Below, piece after piece: positions 1 through 8,066 of a stretch of DNA of 41,390 bases (position 1 is its first letter; the number at the start of each line of letters is the position of its first letter). The notes beneath the pieces were generated by a model. That model had not been told where the DNA came from. It did not search any database and was given only the letters and a program-made list of their open reading frames with translations. Source of the stretch: Clostridium arbusti SL206 (lineage in GTDB: Bacteria; Bacillota; Clostridia; Clostridiales; Clostridiaceae); contig NZ_BAEV01000024.1 in assembly GCF_000246895.1 (NCBI RefSeq), positions 1-41,390 on the forward strand, read 5' to 3'. The position numbers and the translations under genes are program-made.

Positions 1-23
1 GACTTACGCCAAGTTAGTCAGGT
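1..23 (+). repeat. Right-end fragment of an IS605-type element
   Basis: These 23 bases are identical to the last 23 bases of the tnpB-tail repeat at 11601-11739 (GACTTACGCC to GTCAGGT). They are the 3' arm of a long hairpin whose 5' arm lies outside this window. The last bases of the window carry the opposite, tnpB-stop end of the same repeat. This is probably the right end of a transposon of the IS200/IS605 type or a solo derivative. Confidence 0.5.
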
Positions 24-115
24 TAAAGAATTTCTATAGATAATTCATATAAATTTAGAGGAAGTTTAAATTTATACTAAATAAGATTCATTTACATAGA
101 AGTATAATTACATTA

Positions 116-144
116 TTGACATTGGACATCATACATCATACAAT
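116..144 (+). promoter_or_regulatory. Sigma-A-type promoter of ilvD
   Basis: A TTGACA -35 box (116-121) and a TACAAT -10 box (139-144) are separated by 17 bases. The 5' leader would be only about 36 bases long, so there is no room for a T-box or other large riboswitch between this promoter and the gene. Confidence 0.65.
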
Positions 145-186
145 AAATACATACAACTAAGAATATATTATAGAGGTGTTCATATT

Positions 187-1860
187 ATGAATAGCGATTC
201 AGTAACTAAAAGTGCACCTAAACGTGCATTATTCCATGCTCTTGGATTAACAAATGAGGAAATGAAAAAGCCTTTGATCGGTATTGTTAGCTCTAAAAAT
301 GATATCGTTCCAGGACATATGAATTTGGACAAGATTGTAGATGCAGTAAAACTTGGTGTAGCAATGGCTGGGGGGACTCCCTTTGTATTTCCTGCTATTG
401 CAGTATGCGATGGCTTGGCAATGGGGCATCAGGGAATGAAATATTCTCTTGCCACAAGAGAATTGATTGCGGATTCTACAGAAGCTATGACACTAGCTCA
501 TGCATTTGATGCTTTAGTTATGGTTCCAAATTGTGATAAAAATGTTCCTGGATTATTAATGGCAGCGGCTAGATTAAATATTCCAACCATATTTGTAAGT
601 GGTGGACCAATGCTTGCAGGAAAAGTGGATGGGCATAAAGTCAGTTTCTCTAGTGTATCTGAAGCAGATGGTGCATTTAATGCAGGAAAAATTACAAAGG
701 AAAAATTAGAGGAATTTGAAAATAAAGCCTGTCCAACTTGCGGCTCATGTTCTGGTATGTACACAGCTAACAGTATGAATTGTTTAACAGAAGTACTTGG
801 AATGGGATTACAGGGTAATGGAACTGTTCCAGCAGTGTATTCAGAACGTATTCAGCTTGCAAAGCGTGCAGGTATGCAAATCATGGAATTATTTAAAAAG
901 AACATAAAACCGAGAGACATCATGACTAAAGATACCTTTATAAATGCTTTAACTATGGATATGGCCTTGGGTTGCAGTACTAATAGCATGCTTCATCTTC
1001 CTGCAATTGCCCATGAATGTGGTATTGAGTTAAATGTTGATATTGCAAATGAAATCAGTGAAAAAACACCTAATCTTTGTCATCTTGCACCTGCAGGACA
1101 TAATTATGTTGAAGAGCTTAATGAAGCAGGCGGTATTTATGCAGTTATGAATGAAATCAATAAATTGGGTTTACTTAGAACGGATTTGATTACATGTACG
1201 GGTAAAACCGTAGGAGAAAATATTGCAGGTTGCATTAACAAAAATACAGAGGTAATTAGAACTGTAGAAAATCCTTACAGTAGGACTGGGGGAATTGCTG
1301 TATTAAAAGGTAATTTAGCACCTAACTCATGTGTTGTGAAGCGTTCTGCGGTTTCAACTGAAATGCTAAAGCACCAAGGCCCTGCAAGAGTTTTTGATTG
1401 TGAAGAAGATGCCATGGAAGCAATAAACTCTGGGAAAATTATAGCAGGTGATGTTGTGGTTATACGTTATGAAGGACCTAAAGGAGGCCCTGGTATGAGA
1501 GAAATGCTGAATCCAACATCTGCAATTATGGGACGTGGTCTTGGTGAAAGTGTAGCACTTATTACAGATGGACGCTTTAGTGGTGCAACTAGGGGGGCAG
1601 CAATTGGACATGTATCTCCAGAAGCCGCAGTAGGTGGAAATATTGCGTTGATAGAAGATGGAGATATTATTCGTATTGATATTATGGCGAATAGGATTGA
1701 CTTTGTAATAAGTGATACTGAACTAGAAAAACGTAGAGCAAACTGGAAGCCTAGAAAGCCAAAAATTACAACAGGATATCTTGCAAGATATGCAGCTTTA
1801 GTTACATCAGGGAATAGAGGAGCTGTTTTAGAAGTATGTAAGGCATGTGAAAATAAATAG
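187..1860 (+). CDS. ilvD: Dihydroxy-acid dehydratase
   Basis: Dehydrates 2,3-dihydroxy-isovalerate and 2,3-dihydroxy-3-methylvalerate to the 2-oxo acids that become valine, leucine and isoleucine; cytoplasmic iron-sulfur enzyme. The protein has 557 residues, the usual bacterial length. It shows the PNCDKNVPG motif (Cys116), the [18 protein letters not shown] block (Cys182, 185, 188) and [10 protein letters not shown] near the C-terminus, all hallmarks of the IlvD/Edd family. The ATG follows an AGAGGTG ribosome binding site. It stands alone: no ilvBN, ilvC or leu genes are next to it. The oddity is the 3' end: the last residues (ACENK) and the TAG stop lie inside a MITE-like insertion that begins at 1842, so the original C-terminus has been replaced by a few element-encoded residues. 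Function is certain at family level; a hexonate dehydratase is less likely given the best motif fit to IlvD. Confidence 0.95.
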   Translation: MNSDSVTKSAPKRALFHALGLTNEEMKKPLIGIVSSKNDIVPGHMNLDKIVDAVKLGVAMAGGTPFVFPAIAVCDGLAMGHQGMKYSLATRELIADSTEAMTLAHAFDALVMVPNCDKNVPGLLMAAARLNIPTIFVSGGPMLAGKVDGHKVSFSSVSEADGAFNAGKITKEKLEEFENKACPTCGSCSGMYTANSMNCLTEVLGMGLQGNGTVPAVYSERIQLAKRAGMQIMELFKKNIKPRDIMTKDTFINALTMDMALGCSTNSMLHLPAIAHECGIELNVDIANEISEKTPNLCHLAPAGHNYVEELNEAGGIYAVMNEINKLGLLRTDLITCTGKTVGENIAGCINKNTEVIRTVENPYSRTGGIAVLKGNLAPNSCVVKRSAVSTEMLKHQGPARVFDCEEDAMEAINSGKIIAGDVVVIRYEGPKGGPGMREMLNPTSAIMGRGLGESVALITDGRFSGATRGAAIGHVSPEAAVGGNIALIEDGDIIRIDIMANRIDFVISDTELEKRRANWKPRKPKITTGYLARYAALVTSGNRGAVLEVCKACENK

Positions 1861-1999
1861 TAAGTCAAAGATGCGACGAGTATTTTGAATCCAACAAGGA
1901 AGCAGGTTCCGAAGATAGTTTGGCTATCTAAGGGTTCTGCTGACGCAGTAGGATTCAAAATAGGCTAGCATACTGACTAGTTATTTATTTGAATATGCC
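1842..1999 (+). mobile_element. Element A copy 1 (MITE-like)
   Basis: A 158-bp non-coding element starting GGCATGTGAAAATAAATA and ending TATTTATTTGAATATGCC, an imperfect terminal inverted repeat. It is flanked on both sides by TAA (1839-1841 and 2000-2002), read as a 3-bp target duplication. The middle can fold back: TTTTGAATCC pairs with GGATTCAAAA, and AGATAG with CTATCT. It carries no gene. It overlaps the end of ilvD and provides that gene's stop codon. Confidence 0.85.
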
Positions 2000-2141
2000 T
2001 AAGTTTTAATTGAATTTACAGTATTTTTAAATGGATAATACAATTAAGATAATAATTTACAGTTAAAATCCTTATTAAAAATAGTATTATCCCTTATCTA
2101 AAAAGTGCTATAATTACCTTAAATATAAGAGAGGTAATAAT

Positions 2142-2669
2142 ATGAGTGATAAAATCAATAAAGAAAAATTAGTAAAGAAGATACTGGATAACGATAGAGA
2201 TTTAGATGGATCTAATATTAGCGAAGAATTAATACATGAACTTATAAGTGGAAAGATTTCAAAAAATATAAATAATATTCATGATGAAAAGCTTACAATT
2301 GGACAAAAAGTTGCAGATAAAATTGCTTCCTTTGGTGGAAGCTGGCCATTTATAATAAGTTTTGTAACTGTACTTGTAGTTTGGATAGTAGTAAATGCAG
2401 TTTTGTTATCAAGAAAGGCATTTGATCCTTATCCATTTATATTGTTAAATTTAGCACTATCCTGTGTTGCAGCTATACAAGCGCCTATAATTATGATGTC
2501 ACAGAATCGTGAGTCTGAAAAGGATAGGTTAACTGCTGCTAATGACTATCTTGTAAATCTAAAGTCAGAGATTATAATAGAGGACTTACATAAGAAGATC
2601 GATATACTAATGGAGCAGCAAGAAGAAAATAAGAAAAACATAGAATTATTATTAAAAGTAAAAAAATAG
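2142..2669 (+). CDS. DUF1003 family membrane protein
   Basis: A 175-residue protein of the DUF1003 family (function unknown). A hydrophilic N-terminus of about 60 residues is followed by two membrane segments (about 69-90 and 97-119), the conserved APIIMMSQNR turn and a charged, probably coiled-coil tail (about 122-170) ending in a lysine-rich stretch. The start follows GAGAGGTAA. It is a single gene with its own terminator. The 3' end of this gene and its terminator are repeated downstream of cysA, see the repeat entries. The family is recognised from the overall pattern of residues around the second membrane helix; the biological role is not known. Confidence 0.8.
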   Translation: MSDKINKEKLVKKILDNDRDLDGSNISEELIHELISGKISKNINNIHDEKLTIGQKVADKIASFGGSWPFIISFVTVLVVWIVVNAVLLSRKAFDPYPFILLNLALSCVAAIQAPIIMMSQNRESEKDRLTAANDYLVNLKSEIIIEDLHKKIDILMEQQEENKKNIELLLKVKK

Positions 2670-2709
2670 TATAGAGAACGGTACACTCATAATAGTGTGT
2701 GCCGTTTTT
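2634..2709 (+). repeat. Direct repeat, left copy (gene tail plus terminator)
   Basis: These 76 bases align without gaps to 7041-7116, with about ten mismatches. The repeat covers the last 12 codons of the DUF1003 gene, its stop and the complete terminator. The two copies bracket the whole sulfate transport block at an offset of 4407 bases. Confidence 0.85.
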
Positions 2710-2712
2710 TTT
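2677..2712 (+). terminator. Rho-independent terminator of the DUF1003 gene
   Basis: ACGGTACACT pairs with AGTGTGTGCCGT across a short loop, followed by eight T. Confidence 0.9.
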
Positions 2713-2808
2713 AGTTACTAAATCTATTTTTTTACTATAGTATATTTTTACTTTTAACTTATATTTTTAATATTTTTAACATTTTATATTTAAATATGTA
2801 TTTTAATA

Positions 2809-2836
2809 TTGACATCAAATATAATTGTATTATAAT
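2809..2836 (+). promoter_or_regulatory. Sigma-A-type promoter of the sulfate operon
   Basis: TTGACA (2809-2814) and TATAAT (2831-2836) with 16 bases between them. A perfect palindrome begins nine bases after the -10 box, overlapping the expected start of transcription. Confidence 0.75.
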
Positions 2837-2844
2837 ATATATAT

Positions 2845-2870
2845 CATAGTAATCTTATAAGATTACTATG
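2845..2870 (+). promoter_or_regulatory. 26-bp perfect palindrome, candidate operator or RNA hairpin
   Basis: CATAGTAATCTTA is followed at once by its exact reverse complement. The position, from about +3 of the sulfate operon promoter, suits a repressor operator. A hairpin at the 5' end of the mRNA is the alternative. There is no T-run, so it is not a terminator. The binding protein cannot be named from this window. Confidence 0.6.
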
Positions 2871-2905
2871 AAAAATTATTACATAGATATTCAGGGGGTA
2901 ATAAT

Positions 2906-2953
2906 ATGAAAAAATTATGTATTAAGTCAGAATGCTTAGAATTAGCATTTTGA
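2906..2953 (+). CDS. Candidate 15-residue Cys-containing leader peptide
   Basis: A short ORF encoding MKKLCIKSECLELAF, preceded by a very strong AGGGGGT ribosome binding site with good spacing. It sits in the leader of the sulfate importer. Cys is 2 of 15 residues. The second Cys codon lies in a small hairpin (AATGCT at 2931-2936 with AGCATT at 2944-2949). The stop is 41 bases before the sbp start. This fits a translated sensor of cysteine supply, but the sequence alone cannot prove that it is translated. Confidence 0.45.
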   Translation: MKKLCIKSECLELAF

Positions 2954-2994
2954 TAAATCAAATTATTTTTAAACACAAATAGGGGGGGCTCTTT

Positions 2995-4056
2995 ATGAAA
3001 AAAATTAAGTTTGGTATTTTAATTTCATTAATTAGTATTTTGACATTGTTAACTTTTGCCGGATGTGGAAATAAGAATAGTGGAGAAGCAACAAATGAAA
3101 AAAAATCAGCTGAAAAAAAGCCAGTGGAACTTTTAAACGTTTCCTATGATCCAACTAGGGAATTATATGTGGAATACAATAAAGCCTTTGCGAAATATTG
3201 GAAAGGAAAAACTGGTCAAGATGTAACTATAAAACAATCCCATGGTGGTTCTGGGGCACAGAGTAGGTCCATCATACAAGGCCAAGAAGCGGATGTTGCT
3301 ACTTTGGCTCTAGCCTACGACGTAGATGCAATTCAAAAGGAAGGACTAATTAATGAAGGATGGATGAAAAAACTTCCAGATAATAGTGCTCCGTATACAT
3401 CAACTATAGTATTTCTTGTTAGAAAAGGAAATCCTAAAAATATAAAGGATTGGGATGACTTAACAAAGAAGGGAGTTTCAATTGTAACTCCAAATCCTAA
3501 AACTTCTGGTGGTGCTAGATGGAACTATCTTGCTGCTTGGGGATATGCTTTAAAGAAGAATAATAATGATCAAGATAAAGCTAAAGATTTTGTTAAACAG
3601 ATATATGGAAATGTTGAAGTATTGGATTCAGGAGCAAGAGGTGCTACTACTACTTTTGTTGAAAGAGGAGTAGGAGATGTTCTTATAGCTTGGGAAAATG
3701 AAGCTTATCTATCTGTAAAGGAATTAGGTGCAGATAAATTTGATATAGTTGTACCATCTATAAGTATACTTGCTGAACCATCAGTAGCGGTTGTAGATAA
3801 AGTTGCTGACAAAAAAGGCACTAAAGAAGTTGCACAAGAGTATTTAAAATATCTATATTCTAAAGAGGGTCAGGAAATAGCTGCAAAAAACTACTATCGT
3901 CCAAGAGATAAAGAAATTGCTGAAAAATATAAAAATAACTTCGCTAAAGTAAATTTATTTACTATTGATGATGAATTTGGCGGATGGGCTAAAGCTCAAA
4001 AGACTCATTTTGCTGATGGAGGAACATTTGATCAGATATATCAACCTAAAAAATAA
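2995..4056 (+). CDS. sbp: Sulfate ABC transporter substrate-binding lipoprotein
   Basis: Captures sulfate (possibly thiosulfate) outside the membrane and hands it to the CysTW channel. The 353-residue protein begins with a lipoprotein signal peptide ending in LTFAGC, with Cys24 as the lipidated residue. The mature part has the family signature [14 protein letters not shown], the [10 protein letters not shown] anion-binding loop and [12 protein letters not shown]. The start follows a run of seven G. It is first of four importer genes, but 260 bases separate it from cysT, filled by a multi-hairpin repeat, so the downstream genes may be transcribed at a lower level or from their own promoter. 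Related molybdate and thiosulfate binders are alternatives, but the motifs fit sulfate best. Confidence 0.92.
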   Translation: MKKIKFGILISLISILTLLTFAGCGNKNSGEATNEKKSAEKKPVELLNVSYDPTRELYVEYNKAFAKYWKGKTGQDVTIKQSHGGSGAQSRSIIQGQEADVATLALAYDVDAIQKEGLINEGWMKKLPDNSAPYTSTIVFLVRKGNPKNIKDWDDLTKKGVSIVTPNPKTSGGARWNYLAAWGYALKKNNNDQDKAKDFVKQIYGNVEVLDSGARGATTTFVERGVGDVLIAWENEAYLSVKELGADKFDIVVPSISILAEPSVAVVDKVADKKGTKEVAQEYLKYLYSKEGQEIAAKNYYRPRDKEIAEKYKNNFAKVNLFTIDDEFGGWAKAQKTHFADGGTFDQIYQPKK

Positions 4057-4080
4057 TACTATGATATCAATGAATCTTAA

Positions 4081-4235
4081 TTAGTGGGAATTTGTACTCC
4101 CGCTAAGTTTAGATGAATTATCCAGGGACGTGTCGCTATTATCTCCACCTTTTGAGGGTGGAGTATTATAGCGACTAGTCATCAGATAAACAGAAATCTA
4201 AGTTTCAGATTGTAATTATTATTCTGAAACTTAGA
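4081..4235 (+). repeat. Element B copy 1: three-hairpin repeat inside the sulfate operon
   Basis: Three hairpins follow each other between sbp and cysT. They are TTAGTGGGA with TCCCGCTAA (4081-4106), GTCGCTATTATCTCCACC with its partner ending ATAGCGAC (4132-4175), and TCTAAGTTTCAGA with its exact complement (4197-4235). The flank sequences CAGGGACGT and TAGTCATCAGATAAA recur in related form at 13.4 kb and, inverted, at 21.5 kb. None has a T-run. It could be a mobile-element derivative or a structured RNA that moderates read-through and processing of the operon mRNA. Confidence 0.65.
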
Positions 4236-4316
4236 ATTTATTATATATTTTTATGATGCTTTTATTGACACCGGAGTTAAAGAGTTATTGGATAAACATA
4301 TGGGGAGGCGACATAA

Positions 4317-5135
4317 GTGGCTAAAAAAACAAGAGTTATTCCGGGGTTTGGTATATCTATGGGATTAGCTATTTTATATTTGAGCTTAATAGTTTTAATT
4401 CCACTTAGTACAGTATTAATTGAAACATCTAAAGGGGGACTTGTAGAATTTTTAAAAATTATAACAGATCCAAGAACAGTAGCATCATACAAAGTGAGTT
4501 TTGGTTGTGCATTTTTAGCTGCTGCAATAAATGTTGTATTTGGATTAATTATTGCTTGGGTATTAGTAAGGTATGATTTCCCTTTTAAAAAATTTTTAGA
4601 TGGATGCATAGATTTGCCCTTTGCCCTTCCTACAGCTGTTGCAGGTATTTCATTAACAACACTTTACTCAAAAAATGGGTGGCTTGGTTCTATACTAGCT
4701 AAGTTTGGTATACAGGGAGCATTTTCAACCTTTGGAATTACTGTGGCATTAGTATTTATAGGTATACCATTTGTTGTACGTACTGTACAACCTGTTTTAG
4801 AAAATTTAGATTCTAGTATAGAGGAAGCAGCTTCTATTTTAGGTGCATCCAGGATACAGGCTTTTGTAAGGATAATATTTCCACAACTTATTGCACCTCT
4901 TCTAACTGGATTTTCACTTGCTTTTGCAAGAGGAATAGGAGAATATGGTTCTGTTGTGTTTATAGCAGGTAATAAACCTATGAAAACTGAAATAGCACCA
5001 CTTTTAATAATGACTAAACTTGAACAATTTGATTATTCAGGAGCTACAGCTATAGCCTTAGTTATGCTGATATTTTCATTTTTCATGTTATTTGTTATAA
5101 ATTTAATTCAATGGAGAGCCAACAAGTATAGATAA
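4317..5135 (+). CDS. cysT: Sulfate ABC transporter permease CysT
   Basis: One of two membrane subunits of the sulfate importer. The 272-residue protein has about six membrane helices. It carries the coupling loop that docks on CysA (EEAASILGASRIQAFVRIIFP) and the CysT-typical GEYGSVVFIAGN segment. The start is GTG with a GGGGAGG ribosome binding site eight bases upstream; no ATG fits. Three bases after the stop the cysW ribosome binding site begins, so cysT, cysW and cysA are translated as one unit. A TTGACA at 4265 could be part of an internal promoter, but no good -10 box follows. Confidence 0.92.
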   Translation: MAKKTRVIPGFGISMGLAILYLSLIVLIPLSTVLIETSKGGLVEFLKIITDPRTVASYKVSFGCAFLAAAINVVFGLIIAWVLVRYDFPFKKFLDGCIDLPFALPTAVAGISLTTLYSKNGWLGSILAKFGIQGAFSTFGITVALVFIGIPFVVRTVQPVLENLDSSIEEAASILGASRIQAFVRIIFPQLIAPLLTGFSLAFARGIGEYGSVVFIAGNKPMKTEIAPLLIMTKLEQFDYSGATAIALVMLIFSFFMLFVINLIQWRANKYR

Positions 5136-5147
5136 GGGGTGAAAAAA

Positions 5148-5975
5148 TTGGAAAAAGGATATTATACTAAATCTAAAGCAATTAAGTTCTTACTTATAGC
5201 AATAACAATAATATTTCTATTTATAATGCTTGGAATGCCATTGATATTAATATTTATACAGGCTTTTAGAAAAGGCAGAGAAGCATATATAGCAGCTATT
5301 ACAGATATAAATACTCTTTCAGCTATAAGGCTTACTTTAGTGGCTTCTGGAATAGCAGTTTTGCTAAATACAATATTTGGAGTCATAATGGCCTTTGCTG
5401 TAACAAAGTTTAAATTTCGTGGTAGAAATTTTTTAATTACATTAATAGATCTTCCCTTTGCTATTTCACCAGTTATAGCTGGATTAATATATGTACTCAC
5501 ATTTGGTAGAGGAGGTTTATTTTATGACATTTTATTTGCAAATGACATAAAAATAATATTTGCCTTGCCGGGTATAGTATTAGCAACAGTATTTGTAACT
5601 TTCCCTTTTGTAGCTAGGGAAATAATACCTTTAATGATTGCTCAGGGTACTGATGAGGAGGAAGCGGCAGCATCTATGGGAGCAAATTTATGGACAATAT
5701 TTAGAAGGATAACACTTCCTAATATAAAATGGGCTCTTTTATATGGAGTTGTATTATGTAGTGCACGTGCCATAGGAGAATTTGGAGCGGTTTCTGTAGT
5801 ATCTGGGCATATAAGAGGGGAAACCAACACCCTACCATTACACGTAGAAATATTATACAATGAATATCAGTTTTCTGCATCTTTTGCAGTATCATCACTC
5901 TTAGTATTTATAGCGGTTATTATTTTAATTTTAAGAAATATTATCGAATGGAAAGCGAAAAAAGAGGTGAGATAA
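5148..5975 (+). CDS. cysW: Sulfate ABC transporter permease CysW
   Basis: Second membrane subunit of the importer, with about six helices. The coupling loop EEEAAASMGANLWTIFRRITLP and the CysW-typical ARAIGEFGAVSVVSG segment are clear. I chose the TTG at 5148 because GGGGTG sits six bases before it. A GTG at 5139 in the same frame lies inside that ribosome binding site and would have none of its own. The gene is separated from cysA by one base. Confidence 0.9.
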   Translation: MEKGYYTKSKAIKFLLIAITIIFLFIMLGMPLILIFIQAFRKGREAYIAAITDINTLSAIRLTLVASGIAVLLNTIFGVIMAFAVTKFKFRGRNFLITLIDLPFAISPVIAGLIYVLTFGRGGLFYDILFANDIKIIFALPGIVLATVFVTFPFVAREIIPLMIAQGTDEEEAAASMGANLWTIFRRITLPNIKWALLYGVVLCSARAIGEFGAVSVVSGHIRGETNTLPLHVEILYNEYQFSASFAVSSLLVFIAVIILILRNIIEWKAKKEVR

Positions 5976-5976
5976 A

Positions 5977-7035
5977 ATGTATGTTGAAGTTAAAAATCTT
6001 AATAAAAAGTTCGGAAATTATAAAGCATCAAGAAATGTATCATTTGAAATAGAACGTGGGAAATTAATAGGACTATTAGGACCTAGTGGAAGTGGTAAAA
6101 CTACAATACTTCGTATTATTGCAGGTCTTGAAACTGCTGATAGTGGTGAAATATATATTGATGGAAAATTAGTTAATGATATAGCTCCGGGCAAAAGAGG
6201 AATAGGATTTGTTTTTCAAAACTATGCGCTTTTTAGAAATATGACAGTTTATCAAAACGTAGCTTTTGGACTTTCGATTAAAAAGGTAAATAAAAATGAG
6301 ATAAAGAAGAGAGTATTAGAATTAATAGAACTTGTAGGGCTTAAAGGGTTAGAAAAGAGATATCCTAGTCAATTATCCGGAGGGCAGAGACAGAGAGTTG
6401 CTTTTGCTAGGGCCCTTGCACCAAACCCACAATTGCTTCTTTTAGATGAGCCTTTTGCAGCCATTGATGCTAAGGTAAGAAAAGAACTTAGAACATGGCT
6501 TAAACAGATGATACACAAGTTAGGTATAACAAGTATTTTTGTGACCCATGATCAGGAAGAAGCAGTAGAAGTAGCAGATGAGATTATCATAACTAATTTA
6601 GGAACCGTTGAGCAGAAAGGAGAGCCTGTAGAGATATATAAAGAGCCTAAAACTGCTTTTGTAGCAAAATTTATTGGTGAATCTAATGTTATTGAAAACT
6701 TTGAAGAATTTAAGGCATTTAAGGATATACCACAAGGATCCAAAGCTATTATAAGACCAGAATTTATTCAGATTGGCAAAAAAGGTGAAGTGCAATATGT
6801 ATCTGCCTCTGATAAAGGTATAGTTACTGACATTTCTTTTGCCGGTTCTAATTGGATAATTACTGTTAAAATAGGAAATATCGAAATTACAGGTACTCGT
6901 TCCTTAGAGCAAAGTGCTTTTAAGTTAGGTGATGAGGTATTGGTTCTTATACACAGATTGTACTTATTTAATGACAATAAGGTAGAGATCGTTGAAAATA
7001 AATTAAAGATTGATCCTATGCCAGTATATATATAA
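5977..7035 (+). CDS. cysA: Sulfate ABC transporter ATPase CysA
   Basis: ATP-hydrolysing subunit of the sulfate importer. It has 352 residues with Walker A GPSGSGKT (35-42), Q-loop FVFQNYALF, signature LSGGQ (133-137), Walker B LLLLDEP (153-159) and switch His191. A C-terminal regulatory (TOBE-type) domain runs from about residue 240. The ribosome binding site GAGGTGAG overlaps the end of cysW. A strong terminator follows. No cysteine or sulfite synthesis genes accompany the importer here, so the reduction pathway must be encoded elsewhere. Confidence 0.93.
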   Translation: MYVEVKNLNKKFGNYKASRNVSFEIERGKLIGLLGPSGSGKTTILRIIAGLETADSGEIYIDGKLVNDIAPGKRGIGFVFQNYALFRNMTVYQNVAFGLSIKKVNKNEIKKRVLELIELVGLKGLEKRYPSQLSGGQRQRVAFARALAPNPQLLLLDEPFAAIDAKVRKELRTWLKQMIHKLGITSIFVTHDQEEAVEVADEIIITNLGTVEQKGEPVEIYKEPKTAFVAKFIGESNVIENFEEFKAFKDIPQGSKAIIRPEFIQIGKKGEVQYVSASDKGIVTDISFAGSNWIITVKIGNIEITGTRSLEQSAFKLGDEVLVLIHRLYLFNDNKVEIVENKLKIDPMPVYI

Positions 7036-7040
7036 AACTT

Positions 7041-7116
7041 AAAAATATAGAATTATTATTGAAAGCAAGAAAATAATATAAAAAACGGTACACTCATAAT
7101 ATTGTGTACCGTTTTT
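7041..7116 (+). repeat. Direct repeat, right copy (gene tail plus terminator)
   Basis: Gap-free match to 2634-2709. It contains a relic reading frame for IELLLKARK and a stop, homologous to the end of the DUF1003 protein, then the terminator. It shows that either a DUF1003 gene once stood here or the segment was copied when the sulfate block arrived. Confidence 0.85.
7084..7116 (+). terminator. Terminator of the sulfate operon
   Basis: ACGGTACAC pairs exactly with GTGTACCGT, followed by TTTTT. It is the better-conserved copy of the terminator at 2677-2712. Confidence 0.92.
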
Positions 7117-7195
7117 CAGTTGTCAAATTTTAAAAACAAAATCCGTGTATAGGGTTGTTTAATTTTCCGTAGAAAAATTTACAATTACAGTTTAA

Positions 7196-7771
7196 CTAAC
7201 TTATTTGTTGAATCAATATAGAAGCATTGTCATTGATTTGGGTTCCACCTACTAAAGTTTGTAAGGTGACTGCAGCAGCACTAGTATGGTTTCTTATAGT
7301 TAACGTATCACCGGCGGCAGATGTAATAATTACCATGCCAGGATTAGGTTGAGTGCCAGCTCCAGAGCCATAGGTTGCACCAGAAACCGGAGCACCATTT
7401 TGGAATAGAGTAAATTGATTTGGTTCTACACCTGCAACATTAAACCATATTGCATAGTCTCCTGCATTAACAAGGGCAATTGAAGCTGTATCTTGTGCAT
7501 GTGTTATGCCTGCTGTGAGGATACCGTTAGTACTAAAGATAATATCTGCTTCTAATGGTACAACTTGAGCAGCTAAGTTGTAAATGTACGCATATGCTGA
7601 TAATCCTTGACCAACAGGACCGATAGCACCAGTAGCACCAACAGGACCAACAGGACCAGTAGGCCCAGCAGCACCGGTAGGTCCAGTAGGGCCGATAGCA
7701 CCAGTAGGGCCGGTAGCACCCCGACTATCATGAGCTTCCCAATGATAATACTCTGAACCATTATTATCCAT
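7196..7771 (-). CDS. Collagen-like spore-surface protein (BclA type)
   Basis: A 191-residue protein. A short N-terminal region is followed by about 13 Gly-X-Y triplets (from Gly18 to about 56, rich in GPT, GAT, GPV). The C-terminal domain of about 130 residues resembles the trimeric head of exosporium glycoproteins such as BclA. A collagen-type triple helix on the spore surface is the likely structure. An AGGAGG ribosome binding site precedes the start and a sigma-K-like promoter lies upstream, so expression late in the mother cell is expected. The triplet tract is short and repetitive in DNA and may vary in length between strains. Confidence 0.85.
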   Translation of the reverse strand: MDNNGSEYYHWEAHDSRGATGPTGAIGPTGPTGAAGPTGPVGPVGATGAIGPVGQGLSAYAYIYNLAAQVVPLEADIIFSTNGILTAGITHAQDTASIALVNAGDYAIWFNVAGVEPNQFTLFQNGAPVSGATYGSGAGTQPNPGMVIITSAAGDTLTIRNHTSAAAVTLQTLVGGTQINDNASILIQQIS

Positions 7772-7815
7772 AAATTTACCTCCTGATTATTGCTATTTTA
7801 TTTTAATTGTCACTA

Positions 7816-7842
7816 TAGATTATGAAAATAAAAACAAGCTGT
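7816..7842 (-). promoter_or_regulatory. Sigma-K-like sporulation promoter
   Basis: On the minus strand the -35 element AC is followed after 16 bases by CATAATCTA. This matches the sigma-K pattern AC-N16-CATANNNTA. It ends about 45 bases before the start codon of the collagen-like gene. Sigma-E is a possible alternative. Confidence 0.6.
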
Positions 7843-8066
7843 TACTGATGTTGTCATAATACTGTGAATAAAGGAAACCCACAACTTATGAATATATAAT
7901 TGTATTTCATGTAGTTTTTTTTGCATTTCATTCAACATTTAATAATTTTGTATTGAATTAATATATAATTTAAAAAAAGAAAATGTTTACAACAATATAA
8001 AAATATTATTTAGTTACTATATTAATCTAGATAAAATTAGAATATGAATGTAAGGAGAATTTTAAA

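Noticed and set aside
1-186. T-box or leader regulator before ilvD
   Set aside because: The likely promoter leaves only about 36 bases of leader and no T-box motif is visible.
1467-1958. Long open frame on the minus strand over the end of ilvD
   Set aside because: It lies antisense to strongly conserved IlvD motifs, has no ribosome binding site, and runs into element A. It is a shadow of the real gene.
4081-4235. A known riboswitch in the hairpin cluster before cysT
   Set aside because: I compared it with the SAM, TPP, purine, c-di-GMP and cobalamin consensus patterns and none fits. The same sequence family recurs in unrelated contexts.
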